From: Synechococcus sp. WH 8109
GTDB lineage: Bacteria > Cyanobacteriota > Cyanobacteriia > PCC-6307 > Cyanobiaceae
Reading direction: 5' to 3'
Length of the DNA stretch: 64,000 nt
Assembly: GCF_000161795.2 (NCBI RefSeq)
Contig: NZ_CP006882.1
Location: 806,001-870,000 of the forward strand
Positions within the stretch are counted from its first letter, which is position 1, and each line of letters opens with the position of its first letter. The notes under the pieces are model-generated. The model was not told the origin of the DNA. It did no database searches and saw only the letters and a list, made by a program, of their open reading frames with translations. The translations under genes were made by a program, and so were the position numbers. Of the stretch, positions 42,391 through 51,624 are shown in pieces.

Positions 42391-42606
42391 ATGTACTGCG
42401 TTGAGCGAAGCGATGGGCCCGACTCATGGGTCCAAGAACAGTGCTTCAAGACTGAGTTCAAGGCATTCGTAAATGCACGAGCCAAATCGCTTGCTTTCAC
42501 GAACGTGTATCGCGTTATCTATCAAAGCCCTGGACTCTCAGGCGAAGTGGTGAGGGTTGCGAAAGGAAAGGCTCTTTTGAATTCCGATGACCGGCTGGTT
42601 GGTTAG
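42391..42606 (+). CDS. small hypothetical protein
   Basis: 71 residues from ATG at 42391 (MYCVERSDGPDSW). Mixed alpha/beta, two cysteines. The stretch 41994-42390 before it contains only weak frames. Confidence 0.5.
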   Translation: MYCVERSDGPDSWVQEQCFKTEFKAFVNARAKSLAFTNVYRVIYQSPGLSGEVVRVAKGKALLNSDDRLVG

Positions 42607-42621
42607 CCGTTCAGCTCCTGC

Positions 42622-42933
42622 TCATCGCAGCCAGGGCGATTGCGTCACCTCCAGAGTGTATTCACCCGTGCGGGTGAAACTCATCGGGATGGAGTTGATG
42701 CGGATGTAGGTCTCCCCCTGCTCGGCAGCCAGAAAGCTGAACTCATGTTCAGCGCTATTCACCAAAATGTTGCCGCTCTGCTGCATGAAGTCACAGCGGA
42801 AGGTCTCCACGGTGGTGATAGGGCCGTCGTAGCTGAGCAGTCGGCACGTTGAAGCAACGATCTCAGCGCTTGCCGGAATGGCGGTGGTGACGGCGAGGCC
42901 TGCTGCAGCGAGGCTGGTTCGAATCCAAATCAT
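42622..42933 (-). CDS. exported hypothetical protein
   Basis: 103 residues from ATG at 42933: signal peptide (RTSLAAAGLAVTTAIPASAE), two cysteines in the mature part (STCRLL, FRCDFM). A GGTTCGAATCC inside it resembles a tRNA T-loop but is coding. Confidence 0.65.
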   Translation of the reverse strand: MIWIRTSLAAAGLAVTTAIPASAEIVASTCRLLSYDGPITTVETFRCDFMQQSGNILVNSAEHEFSFLAAEQGETYIRINSIPMSFTRTGEYTLEVTQSPWLR

Positions 42934-43131
42934 CGGAGCACCGCGCAGTGCATTGCGTTCGATTCGTATTCCCACTCTGCTGCCTCAATCCTTGCCAGGC
43001 CGGCGATGTTGGGTCACTCGTCAGATTCTCTTAAGTATTGCGGGGCGCGCCTGCAACTGATCTGCGCGATAGTTGAGCCACGCGAAAGGGCCGTGAGACC
43101 ACGACGCGAGATCTGAATAAGAGGAAACTCA

Positions 43132-43296
43132 ATGAGCAGGAGAGGTATCCATCCCCTCTTAATGGGCATGGACAAACCCGAACGAAAACCCGTTGAGCCT
43201 TCTAAGGCGAACAATCTATCCGGCAACGAATCTGCTCAACGCAAGCGGTTCATCCGCTCTGAGGAGGAAGATACAGGTAACCGCAAGGCTGCCTGA
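43132..43296 (+). CDS. 54-residue hydrophilic protein
   Basis: ATG preceded by GAGGA. MSRRGIHPLLMGMDKPERKP, then a basic/acidic tail (FIRSEEEDTGNRKAA). Followed by a terminator. Confidence 0.52.
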   Translation: MSRRGIHPLLMGMDKPERKPVEPSKANNLSGNESAQRKRFIRSEEEDTGNRKAA

Positions 43297-43356
43297 TCAA
43301 CCATGGATCAAGTGGTCAGAGTGCGGGTGAGTTCATATATCTGCGCATCCCGTTAA

Positions 43357-43388
43357 CCGTTCTTCTCCTGGGAAGAGCGGTTTCTCTT
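43357..43388 (+). terminator. terminator after the 54-residue gene
   Basis: CCGTTCTTC/GAAGAGCGG stem (one G-T pair) followed by a T-rich tail. Confidence 0.7.
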
Positions 43389-43465
43389 TATGTAAAGGAA
43401 TGGGTTAAGTACCTATTGATTCTGGACGGGAGAGGAGTAGAGATAATTCAGCGACAAGGAGAGAG

Positions 43466-43645
43466 ATGGTCACGATCTGTTCAGGTTTTTTCGATCTATG
43501 CATTCCCCTCAATGCATTTGACAAGACTCAGCCAGCCCAGGCTGATCAACTCAAGCAAGCGATGAAATTTCAGCACGATCTGTATTGGGAAGAACGTTGC
43601 GGCACGTCCCCCACTGCGCCTGGCTGCAAGATCTACGAAGACTGA
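43466..43645 (+). CDS. 59-residue hypothetical protein
   Basis: A strong AAGGAGAG precedes the ATG. MVTICSGFFDLCIPLNAFD, then a helical part and two cysteines near the end (ERCGTSPTAPGCKIYED). A TTCTCCCTGC/GCAGGGAGAA hairpin at 43749-43780, before phoH, may end this transcript. Confidence 0.62.
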   Translation: MVTICSGFFDLCIPLNAFDKTQPAQADQLKQAMKFQHDLYWEERCGTSPTAPGCKIYED

Positions 43646-43860
43646 GCCCAACACGTCTCAGTTGATGTCATCAAGGCAATTCAATCGATTCTCTTTGGTT
43701 CAAGAAACAACCCCTGGCTAACCTGCTTGGTTTTGTTCTTGCAATCTGCTTTCTCCCTGCGTCTTACCTGCAGGGAGAAGAGATTCTGCTTTGGTGATTT
43801 TGCAGGTCACGACCTTGTTGGCCTTTTTAGAGCCAATTGATCCATCAATGGTGAGATTCA

Positions 43861-45249
43861 ATGAAAGAAAAAATTGTTGTTATCGATACGAATGTGCTGC
43901 TACACGATCCTGAGGCGCCGCACCGCTTTGGTGATCTAAGGGTTGTGATCCCCATGCAAGTGGTTGAAGAAATCGATCGCTTCAAGAAAGATCATTCCGA
44001 AAAAGGCCGAAATGCTCGGCGTATTTCAAGGCTCTTGGATTCCTACCGAGCTCGCGGAAGCCTTGCCGATGGCGTACCGATTGAGGGAACGAACCACGGC
44101 ATGCTGCAGGTGGTGTTCTGTCAGGCCCAAGCCCTCCATGACCTACCGGCAGAGTTGCAGGGGGGCGGTGGTGACAACAACATCCTTGCGGTGGCCCTCG
44201 AGCAGATGCGTTGCAGTGGCCTGAAACAGGCGCCCGAGGTCCTGCTGATCAGCAAAGACATCAACCTGCGAATCAAGGCTGATGCGGTGGGCCTGCAGGC
44301 CGAGGACTACGTCAACGACAACGTCTCGATCGACGACCTATACACAGGGTTTCGTGAACTCAGTACCGATGCGGAGACAATTCAGACCCTGCATGGCGAG
44401 GATCAACTCCCTTTGGAAGCTGTCGCCGATCCCGAGGTGCAGCATCTTCAGGCCAATGAAGGGGTGGTGCTGGTGGATCAGCACAACGACAGCCACACCC
44501 TGCTTGCTCGGCATCAAGGCAACACCAACATCATCAAGCCGTTGCACTGGCTCCATCGCGCCCATTTGGGACGCATCAAAGCCAGAAATCGCGAGCAAAG
44601 CTTTGCGCTGGATCTGCTGCTCGATCCCTCCGTTGCTCTGGTGACTCTGGTGGGCAAGGCCGGCACAGGCAAAACGCTGCTGGCCATCGCCGCGGGTTTG
44701 CACCAGGTGGCCGACACCCATCACTATGCCCGCTTGTTGGTGACGCGCCCACCGATCTCCCTTGGCAAAGACATCGGCTACCTGCCCGGCACGCTGGAGG
44801 AGAAACTCGGCCCCTGGATGAAGCCGATCATCGACAACATCGATTTCATCACCGGTTCGTCTCCCGGCGAGGAGGCTGAGCAGACGAAGAAACAGCGGCA
44901 CCGCGAACCACGCAACGCTTGGGCCGACCTGCAAGGCATGGGCTTGCTTGAGGTTGAAGCCATCAACACCATCCGCGGCCGATCGATTCCCAATCAGTTC
45001 CTGGTGGTGGATGAGGCGCAGAACCTGACGCCCCTGGAAGTGAAGACGATCGTGACGCGGGTGGGTGAAGGAACCAAAGTTGTCTTCACCGGTGATCCAT
45101 ATCAAATCGACAATCCCTATGTGGATGCCGAAAGCAACGGGCTCACCTGGCTGGTGGAAAAGCTCAAAGGCCAGCCCCTGGTGGGACACATGACCCTCAC
45201 CAAAGGAGAGCGCAGTGAACTGGCTGAACTGGCCGCCAACATCCTCTGA
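43861..45249 (+). CDS. PhoH-like ATPase with N-terminal PIN domain
   Basis: 462 residues. PIN domain at about 1-135 (VIDTNVLLHDP, EEIDRF, DNNILAVA give the acidic metal site); PhoH ATPase from about 230, Walker A GKAGTGKTLLAIAAG and Walker B FLVVDEAQNLTP. PIN-PhoH proteins act as RNA helicase/RNases. LOG-family gene follows 58 bases later. Confidence 0.93.
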   Translation: MKEKIVVIDTNVLLHDPEAPHRFGDLRVVIPMQVVEEIDRFKKDHSEKGRNARRISRLLDSYRARGSLADGVPIEGTNHGMLQVVFCQAQALHDLPAELQGGGGDNNILAVALEQMRCSGLKQAPEVLLISKDINLRIKADAVGLQAEDYVNDNVSIDDLYTGFRELSTDAETIQTLHGEDQLPLEAVADPEVQHLQANEGVVLVDQHNDSHTLLARHQGNTNIIKPLHWLHRAHLGRIKARNREQSFALDLLLDPSVALVTLVGKAGTGKTLLAIAAGLHQVADTHHYARLLVTRPPISLGKDIGYLPGTLEEKLGPWMKPIIDNIDFITGSSPGEEAEQTKKQRHREPRNAWADLQGMGLLEVEAINTIRGRSIPNQFLVVDEAQNLTPLEVKTIVTRVGEGTKVVFTGDPYQIDNPYVDAESNGLTWLVEKLKGQPLVGHMTLTKGERSELAELAANIL

Positions 45250-45306
45250 TGCAAGTCGACATCGCCGATACCGACGACATCGCTAACACCCACGACTGTT
45301 GAACCG

Positions 45307-46191
45307 ATGACTCAATTTCAAGGCACTTCAAGCCCTGAGCAAACCAATCTGGATGCGATCCTGAAGTCCCCCACCTACAGAATTGGCCATGAAGATCCCG
45401 ACTTGCTGAACAGCAATGCCATGCGCGGTGTGCGCATGCTGCTTGAAATCACCAAGCCGGATCTGCAACTGGAAACAGCCGGGATCGAATCGACGATCAT
45501 TGTTTTTGGAGGCGCCAGGATCGTAGATAAAGACACTGCTGCCGCGAAGCTGGCGCAAGCAGAGCAACGGCTCAGCGCAACTCCAGGCTCATCGTCTTTG
45601 AAGAGACAAGTTGTCCACGCCAAACAGCTCGTGGACTTGTCCCATTTTTACGATGCAGCTCGAGAATTTGCCGCATTGGCCTCCCAGCATGGTCAGGCGG
45701 ATAAAGGGCAAAGCCATGGATGCGCATCCCATGTGATCGTGACCGGTGGCGGACCGGGAATCATGGAAGCCGCCAATAGAGGTGCATTTGAGGCCGGCTG
45801 CCGTTCCATTGGGCTGAATATCACCCTTCCGTTTGAACAACATCCCAATCACTTCATTACCCCTGATCTCTGCTTCAAGTTCAACTACTTCTCACTGCGT
45901 AAATTCCATTTTGTGATGCGCTCGATTGGAGCCATTCTTTTCCCGGGCGGCTTTGGCACGCTCGATGAACTGTTTGAGCTGCTCACCCTGCGGCAAGTCG
46001 GCACCAAAGGCAGCATGCCCATTGTTCTGTTCGGAACAGAGTTCTGGAGGAGGCTAGTGGACTTTAATTACCTCGCTGAGATGGGCTTGATTTCAGATGA
46101 CGACCTTGATCTGATTCATTTCTCGGATTCAGCGGAAGAGGCATGGGACTTCATCCGCAACCGAACGCGGGCTGAGACTGAGGCGAGCTGA
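45307..46191 (+). CDS. LOG family protein (TIGR00730-like)
   Basis: 294 residues. Rossmann start IIVFGGARIVD, then VTGGGPGIMEAANRGAFEAG and the hallmark PGGFGTLDELFE. Such proteins are cytokinin-activating nucleotide phosphoribohydrolases or nucleotide pyrophosphorylases. The ~60-residue N-terminal extension is typical of the longer cyanobacterial form. Confidence 0.88.
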   Translation: MTQFQGTSSPEQTNLDAILKSPTYRIGHEDPDLLNSNAMRGVRMLLEITKPDLQLETAGIESTIIVFGGARIVDKDTAAAKLAQAEQRLSATPGSSSLKRQVVHAKQLVDLSHFYDAAREFAALASQHGQADKGQSHGCASHVIVTGGGPGIMEAANRGAFEAGCRSIGLNITLPFEQHPNHFITPDLCFKFNYFSLRKFHFVMRSIGAILFPGGFGTLDELFELLTLRQVGTKGSMPIVLFGTEFWRRLVDFNYLAEMGLISDDDLDLIHFSDSAEEAWDFIRNRTRAETEAS

Positions 46192-46208
46192 ACAGGCAAG
46201 CTGCCCGA

Positions 46209-46376
46209 TCAAGGTGAGGGTTGATTGTGCCGGCGCAGTTTCTTGAGCTGATCATCAATTTGAAACCGCAGCTGTCGGAGGCTTTCAACATTGATTTGGT
46301 GTTCGCCGGAACTCCAGTGCTGCGGGTTGGCGACACGAATCTCCAGTTCGCGGAGGCGGGAGCGATCAGTTTGCAT
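46209..46376 (-). CDS. 55-residue hypothetical protein
   Basis: ATG to TGA: MQTDRSRLRELEIRVANPQH, then VESLRQLRFQIDDQLKKLRR, a clear amphipathic helical protein. It is preferred over the rightward 67-codon frame on the same DNA, which is its shadow. Confidence 0.6.
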   Translation of the reverse strand: MQTDRSRLRELEIRVANPQHWSSGEHQINVESLRQLRFQIDDQLKKLRRHNQPSP

Positions 46377-46480
46377 GAGGAACTCCACGGCCGGATCAAG
46401 TCTGTTGCCGCTGCTCCTACCTAGACATGAGTTTTTCTACTGGGTAAGGGAAAAGTACTGATTTCCTGCTGAACAAAGGC

Positions 46481-46657
46481 TTAGATGGAACCCGATTCGA
46501 GCAGGTGGTCCATCAAGGCCGCATAGAGCTGGGTCTTCATGTTCAACAGGCAGGCCTGTTCGTTGGCGTCACCGCCGGGCCAGTTGTCGTGAGCTTCAGC
46601 TACGACGCGGTGTAGAAGACGCAGAACATCTCTCTCCAACGTAATGGTGGTGATCAT
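46481..46657 (-). CDS. 58-residue hypothetical protein
   Basis: ATG at 46657 preceded by GGAAGG. MITTITLERDVLRLLHRVV, helical, acidic C-terminus. Second of three adjacent leftward small genes. Confidence 0.6.
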   Translation of the reverse strand: MITTITLERDVLRLLHRVVAEAHDNWPGGDANEQACLLNMKTQLYAALMDHLLESGSI

Positions 46658-46699
46658 TTGGTTGCCTTCCATTGGCGCTAAGAGCGAGAGGAGCTGATT

Positions 46700-46879
46700 T
46701 CAGAGGCCCTGGGACTGCTGGCGCACAATCCAGGCCGACGCAGCTTGCTGTTGCTTCCATGCCACTAACAGCTCTTTGGCAATGCTGCGTAGGGCTGCAA
46801 GGTCATCCGAGTTGTCGATCTCGCGTGAGAATTTTTCGACTTCAAATTTCTGGCCCAGAGTCAACGCGATTGGTTCCAT
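46700..46879 (-). CDS. NblA-like small protein, tentative
   Basis: 59 residues from ATG at 46879: MEPIALTLGQKFEVEKFSRE then LRSIAKELLVAWKQQQAASA. Size, the PIxLTLxQxF start and the two-helix pattern recall NblA, the adaptor for phycobilisome breakdown; similarity is weak and some phage and cyanobacterial relatives have unknown roles. Confidence 0.5.
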   Translation of the reverse strand: MEPIALTLGQKFEVEKFSREIDNSDDLAALRSIAKELLVAWKQQQAASAWIVRQQSQGL

Positions 46880-47020
46880 TGGCTTGTGGCTTTGTGAGCG
46901 GAACGTACCCGAGAACTTTTGTTGCTGCAAATCAAAAACGTAGTACTTGCAACCGATTTAAGGAAAGAATGCTCATCTCAATGCATTGCTGTCATTACAG
47001 AACATTTCTGAATGCCTCTG

Positions 47021-47277
47021 ATCACTCGGATCGCAAAGGCTTATGGCCTTAGAAAGCATGTATAGGGCTGGAGCTGATGCATTTCTCCTTGGAAAAACAT
47101 TTGGAATTGTCTAGAAGTGTAGCTGTTGTGTCAGACAAAAATCAGGGCGTAGCTCTTGCTCTGATGGGTGTTGCTCTCACCATGTTGGCCACGGATCTTC
47201 TTGCCCATGAGTTGAAGGCTTCAGCCTTGCCGTCCTCCAGGGCTTAATTTGGAGAAAATACATCCCATCTTCATTTC
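47021..47277 (+). repeat. 257-bp tandem repeat, intact unit
   Basis: First of two adjacent units sharing ATCACT-GGATCG, GCTTA...TTAGAAA, GGAGCTGATxCATTTCT and CCCATGAGTTGAAGGC segments. It contains the intact 56-residue ORF. Confidence 0.75.
47077..47247 (+). CDS. 56-residue membrane peptide
   Basis: MHFSLEKHLELSRSVAVVSD, then one hydrophobic segment (GVALALMGVALTMLATDLLA) and a short end (ELKASALPSSRA). The neighbouring repeat unit holds a decayed version, which implies this frame was once selected. Confidence 0.55.
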   Translation: MHFSLEKHLELSRSVAVVSDKNQGVALALMGVALTMLATDLLAHELKASALPSSRA

Positions 47278-47533
47278 ATCACTTGGATCGGAAGCGCTTA
47301 AGACGTTAGAAAACAAGCATCGGCTTGGAGCTGATACATTTCTTCTGGGAAGGACGCCTAGAATTAAATAGGAATATAGTTGTTGACTTGGCAAAATCAT
47401 GCCATATCACTTGCGCTTATAGGTATGGCTCTCATTCACCATGCTGGCTGTGGATTTTCCGGCCCATGAGTTGAAGGCCTCAGTCTTGCCGTCCTCCAGA
47501 ACTTGATTCAGAGAAAGTCCATCTCGTCTTCAT
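47278..47533 (+). pseudogene. second tandem unit with decayed 56-residue ORF
   Basis: The start codon is ATA in place of ATG, and the reading frame is broken by indels, while the 3' end (CCCATGAGTTGAAGGCCTCA, then the shared CTTGCCGTCCTCCAG) is well conserved. The stretch 47534-47803 holds nothing recognisable. Confidence 0.65.
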
Positions 47534-47803
47534 TATTGTCGTCTTCTCGGGATTGAATCCATAGGGCTGAGAGCGGGAAGATGAAGCAGCTGGCAACTAG
47601 GAATTCCATTGGCTTTGGAATTTGATGAATCAATAATCAGGTGAATTCCAGCGACAAGCTGTATCAACCGCTGTCGTTTTTTTTGAATTTGGTTGCCGAT
47701 CGATCCGTTTGATCATGTTAAGTGTTTTTGCTTAATCAGCCCAGACTGATCAAGGTGACTCCGGCTACAAAAAGTAGAACAGATAACACAAGCAAGCCGC
47801 TGT

Positions 47804-48031
47804 TCATCGGTTGCTGGCGCGTTTGATTGATTCCATCCCCAGGCGTGCCGCGCGGCGCCCCAGCCCCACCGCTGCCTGGGCGGTGCTTTTGATCACATCC
47901 TTGGCGGTGCTGCGAACCCGGAGGGGACTTCGTTGCATGGCATCTGGCCAGGACCCCTCTGGCCAGCGCGGCACGCGGCGGCCAACACGGTCACCGAGTT
48001 GAAGCAGGGATCGACGCAGCCGGCTGGCCAC
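47804..48031 (-). CDS. small arginine-rich hypothetical protein
   Basis: 75 residues from GTG: strongly basic, with RVGRRVPRWPEGSWPDAMQ and a helical alanine-rich end. Could bind nucleic acid or membranes; no family. Confidence 0.45.
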   Translation of the reverse strand: MASRLRRSLLQLGDRVGRRVPRWPEGSWPDAMQRSPLRVRSTAKDVIKSTAQAAVGLGRRAARLGMESIKRASNR

Positions 48032-48228
48032 AGATTTGAAGCAACAGCATCAATTTGCTGGCTCCTTATTAATGCTGTTGTGCCAATTGACACGAAGGTG
48101 GCTTGGCGCCTAGGCGATTGCTTTGCATCCCCCAGTTGAGGGACATAACTACCCACATGGCTCCCCTAACTGAGGGATGTGGAATGCATTTCCTTGTTGC
48201 TGAGTAAAAGAGCGCGCCGCCGGTTGTG

Positions 48229-48414
48229 ATGTCCTCTCTGTATGACCTGATTCATCAGCGCAAGGGCGAGCTGCAGACCGAAACGGTGCAGGTGGTCGAT
48301 GCCGTCCAGGCCTGGCGCCTGGAACGTGAGCGCTATTCCCTCTGCATCCGTGGCGTTGTACGTCGGGATGGGGGGCGTGATGGCTCTGCAGCTGAGCCAT
48401 CCAAACGCCGCTAG
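48229..48414 (+). CDS. 61-residue hypothetical protein
   Basis: ATG at 48229: MSSLYDLIHQRKGELQTETV, soluble and basic at the end. No family recognised. Confidence 0.55.
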   Translation: MSSLYDLIHQRKGELQTETVQVVDAVQAWRLERERYSLCIRGVVRRDGGRDGSAAEPSKRR

Positions 48415-48517
48415 AGGAAGTGCATCCGAACTGCTTGGTATGGAGCTGCGGCTCTAGTCGCGCGTCTTGCATGAAGCCATCGAAGCGACGGCGTAGTTTT
48501 GCAAGACCCAGGGTGTG

Positions 48518-49130
48518 ATGGCCTGTTGCGGTGATCGCCTCACCCTCACTTGCCTTTGCTCGGCGAAGCCGATCCGCCGTACCGTGGTCGGCGCAGCAAC
48601 ACCTAAGAGGAAGCCTTTTAGCTGGTGCTGCGCCACAAGCCGAGCCTGCTGATCTGCAGCTCGGATCTGGAGACTGGTTACGGCATGAACCTGCTGCGTT
48701 GGGTGCAGGCGGAGCTGCCCACCTGTCAGCTGTTGATCGTGCTGGTACGCGAAACCCAGGCCGTGGTGCAGGAGGCGATGCAGGCCTACACCGATGCGGT
48801 GATCTTCAAATCAAGCCTCGGCACCGGCAAGGGTGATTTCGTTCAAGCCTTCCAAACCCTGTCTGAAGGTGGCGTGTATCTCCCTGAGGAGATTCGCCAG
48901 CTCGGTGCGGCTCAGGCTCCGAACTCGACCTGCCGCCGTTGATTGAAGAGCTCACTGAGCGGGAACTGGAGGTGGTGCCTGGTCGGTGGTGGCCCGCGGC
49001 CTCACCAACCAGGGCATCGGCAACAGCCTCGGCATCTCGGTGGAAACGGCGAAGACAAGTAGGTGCCGCGGATCGCACCCTATTGGCGGTGATGGCGTTG
49101 CTCTACGGCCTGGTCGATCCCCTCGGCTGA
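48518..49130 (+). pseudogene. decayed LuxR-family response regulator
   Basis: Pieces of one protein lie in different frames: MACCGDRLTLTCLCSAKPIRR; then EEAF-stop-LVLRHKPSLLICSSD; then a receiver-like middle to about 48925; then LTERELEVV and LTNQGIGNSLGISVETAKT, the LuxR helix-turn-helix, in shifted frames. A TAG lies at about 48620 where Gln is expected, and at least three frameshifts separate the parts. Confidence 0.8.
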
Positions 49131-49224
49131 TTCCTGCGGGGTAATCCAGTTCGGTGATGACGGTCGTGATCTCGCTTCGGTTGCCAACGCTTGATCCATG
49201 GGGTTTCGCCGTTGCTTTTTTGTG

Positions 49225-49458
49225 ATGTCCGAGGAAACCACCAACCAGCAGTCCTGCGGCGGCAAAAAGAGGGCTATGCACTCCTTTTGCCTGGTTCAGA
49301 TCTCCGCCAACGTGGTGTCTGCCGTGTCGTTGGCGGCCATCGCCTCTGGCTTGTGCGCCGTGAAGCAGGAGGGCCGCCTGTTCAACGGCTGCGATGAAAC
49401 TGTTGTGGCTGAGGGCCGCTCTCATGCTGAAGCCGTTCGCTATTGCAATGGCGGCTGA
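49225..49458 (+). CDS. small cysteine-containing hypothetical protein
   Basis: 77 residues from ATG at 49225 (MSEETTNQQSCGGKKRAMHS), with a hydrophobic middle (ANVVSAVSLAAIASGLCAV) and further cysteines (FNGCDET, RYCNGG). Function unknown. Confidence 0.58.
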   Translation: MSEETTNQQSCGGKKRAMHSFCLVQISANVVSAVSLAAIASGLCAVKQEGRLFNGCDETVVAEGRSHAEAVRYCNGG

Positions 49459-49476
49459 GATTCAAAACCAACCCTT

Positions 49477-49504
49477 CCCAAGGGTTGTGGCCAACACCCT
49501 TGGG
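49477..49504 (+). terminator. strong hairpin after small protein gene
   Basis: CCCAAGGGT/ACCCTTGGG perfect arms 19 bases after the stop. No T-run follows. Confidence 0.55.
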
Positions 49505-49657
49505 TGAGCCTGCGTTCTGACCGAGATCAGGCTTTCGTTTTGGCCTGAAGCAATCAATGCCTATTGCTGCTGCAACGCAGCTTTTAACTATTACTAAGTT
49601 CATCTCCATAGATGAAGCGATCGCCATATCTTTGGTCTGATTTCACTGTTTTCTCGG

Positions 49658-50530
49658 ATGCCAGCCCTGAAGTACAAGCGGGATTTCACCCACGAACAGC
49701 GGGTGTCATTCGCATTTGCGAACTCCGTGGATGCAGCCAAAAGTGCCAGCTCCAACAAAGGCAAGGCGGCATCTACACCTGCTGAGTACAAGCAAAACCA
49801 GTGCGCCGCTATGGGCATTGGTATGGGCCCCCGGATCCACGAGGAGTGCCCCTTCTCGGCGATCAACCACTCCTATGCCTCAACGGGCAGCCAGGCTCTG
49901 GAAGCTGCCATCACCGCTGGGTACAAGCAGGTGTTTGGAAACATCGGTATTTCCGACAACCAGCGTCTCGTCTCATTGGAGGCTTTCCTCTGTGACGGCC
50001 GCATAAACGTGCAGGGCTTCATGGCAGGCCTGGTGAAATCTGAGCTGTACAAGCAGAAGTTTTTCCACGCCGTGTCTCCCATGCGCGGTATCGAGCTCAC
50101 CACCAAGCACCTGCTGGGGCGCCCTCCGATCAATCAGAAGGAAGTGAGTGCTGGCATTCAGCTGATCGCTGAAGAGGGTTTCGACGCTTTCGTTGACAGC
50201 CTGGTTCGTTCGGAGGAGTACCTGGAAACCTTCGGAACCGACACGGTTCCCTATCTGCGTGGTTTCAAGTCGGAAGCACGTGCTTCCTGCTCCACCTTTG
50301 TTGGTATGGCTGAAATCACTCCGGCCAATGCCAGCTCTGAAAACGCCATGTACACCGGCCCTTCCCTGGTGAAGCGTTTCACCAGGGATCTCGGTTCCTT
50401 CGCTGCTGCTCCTGTCTATTCAGACGACAGCGATCGTGGTGGTTTCTCCTACACGAACGCCGTAAGCAACCCCCGCAACGCTGCTTACCGCCGCATGTAT
50501 GGCGGCAAGTTCAACTACGGCCGCTTCTGA
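49658..50530 (+). CDS. phycobilisome linker polypeptide, phycoerythrin-associated type
   Basis: 290 residues with one PBS-linker domain (about 40-190): QALEAAITAGYKQVFGNIG, LCDGRINVQGFMAGLVKSE, SPMRGIELTTKHLLGR, LVRSEEYLETFG. The C-terminal ~80 residues (tail GGKFNYGRF) resemble rod linkers that join phycoerythrin hexamers (MpeC/MpeE group) in marine Synechococcus. Which member cannot be told. It stands outside the usual rod gene cluster. Confidence 0.9.
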   Translation: MPALKYKRDFTHEQRVSFAFANSVDAAKSASSNKGKAASTPAEYKQNQCAAMGIGMGPRIHEECPFSAINHSYASTGSQALEAAITAGYKQVFGNIGISDNQRLVSLEAFLCDGRINVQGFMAGLVKSELYKQKFFHAVSPMRGIELTTKHLLGRPPINQKEVSAGIQLIAEEGFDAFVDSLVRSEEYLETFGTDTVPYLRGFKSEARASCSTFVGMAEITPANASSENAMYTGPSLVKRFTRDLGSFAAAPVYSDDSDRGGFSYTNAVSNPRNAAYRRMYGGKFNYGRF

Positions 50531-50567
50531 TTCATTGCTGCCTGCATTGACGAGTTGAGTTGTAAGG

Positions 50568-50595
50568 GCAGGAGGGGCAACCCTCCTGCTTTTTT
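50568..50595 (+). terminator. terminator of the linker gene
   Basis: GCAGGAGGG/CCCTCCTGC with GCAA loop, followed by six T. Confidence 0.93.
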
Positions 50596-50692
50596 GCGAG
50601 AGCCTCATTTTTGGCACGGCATTTGCGTAAGTATTTATGCTTATTGCAAATGACTCTTGCTTTTGTAAAGTTTCGACGTTTTAATTTAGTCG

Positions 50693-50932
50693 ATGCATTA
50701 CTTCGGGCTATTGGTGCACGAAAGCGGTAAAGTGACGCCTCTCTTTGGTGCTGAAATCCTCGAAGTTGCTGTCTCCAAATTCTTTGAGAGCTGTCTTAGA
50801 GCGGGATACAAGCCGATTGATGTTCACTTGCGGCTGATCAAATCGGCGTCGCCAAAATTTCCAGCCGAGATCTGTCTGGATAAAAATCTGCTGGTGTCGG
50901 CTTACAACCTTCAGGTAGAAAATTATCAATAG
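50693..50932 (+). CDS. small hypothetical protein
   Basis: 79 residues (MHYFGLLVHESGKVTPLFG). Soluble, no signal peptide. Function unknown. Confidence 0.6.
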   Translation: MHYFGLLVHESGKVTPLFGAEILEVAVSKFFESCLRAGYKPIDVHLRLIKSASPKFPAEICLDKNLLVSAYNLQVENYQ

Positions 50933-50940
50933 CGTGCTCG

Positions 50941-51612
50941 TTGCTTTGGCTGCGTCTTGGCGACGGCAATGACATCTTGGGGTTTACCCCCGCTTGTTGC
51001 TTTGTGGCCAGCCCCGCCGACGCCGACGCCAACCTCAAGCGGGCCCTTGAGCAGCTCAACGAGAACGAGGCGGCCGTGGCCGAGGCGATCAACGAAGCCC
51101 GCGCCGAGCACGCCCGCATTCAATCGCCCCTCGCCGGTTCCGTCCTGCTGGAACGCATTGATCAGCTGGCCACTCAGCGCTCTCTCGACAGTCAGGACGC
51201 TGCGATCCTCTGCCACTGGCCCGATGCCGCCTCCATCGGCCAGGCCTGGTTTGAGCTCAAACACCCGCGCAAGTGCGTGCCCAGTCCAATGCTCGTGCTT
51301 GATGCCTACCTCGTTGGCGCTCCGCCGTTTCTGAGCAAGGCCCAGCGGGATCTGGTTGGCGATTGGTACCGCAGCAAGGTGAGTGCCAATCCCGAGTACA
51401 CCGATGCCGTCACCGGCGCGGCCAAGGCCTTCGTGCTGATCGGTGATCTCAACGCCAGCGCCGCCGGCATGGCCTGGCAGACGATCATTCCCGACCTGCT
51501 CGAGCAAGGGCATGATCTGGAGTTCAACGTCACCAAGGAGCAGGTGGCGGCGGCGGCAGCCCGTTGGATTGTTGCGGTGGCCGACACCTTCACTCCACCA
51601 TCGCTGGATTGA
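50941..51612 (+). CDS. hypothetical protein, helical
   Basis: 223 residues from TTG; the first ~22 residues may not be translated. A helical N-terminal part (LKRALEQLNENEAAVAEAIN) and an alpha/beta remainder (IIPDLLEQGHDLEFNV). No family recognised. It heads a run of three co-directional small genes. Confidence 0.58.
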   Translation: MLWLRLGDGNDILGFTPACCFVASPADADANLKRALEQLNENEAAVAEAINEARAEHARIQSPLAGSVLLERIDQLATQRSLDSQDAAILCHWPDAASIGQAWFELKHPRKCVPSPMLVLDAYLVGAPPFLSKAQRDLVGDWYRSKVSANPEYTDAVTGAAKAFVLIGDLNASAAGMAWQTIIPDLLEQGHDLEFNVTKEQVAAAAARWIVAVADTFTPPSLD

Positions 51613-51624
51613 CGCTAGCGATCG

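Noticed and set aside
42900-42930. tRNA T-loop-like GGTTCGAATCC
   Set aside because: No cloverleaf around it; it codes for the signal peptide of an exported protein.
46221-46424. Rightward 67-codon frame
   Set aside because: The opposite strand encodes a more protein-like 55-residue helical peptide in line with its leftward neighbours.
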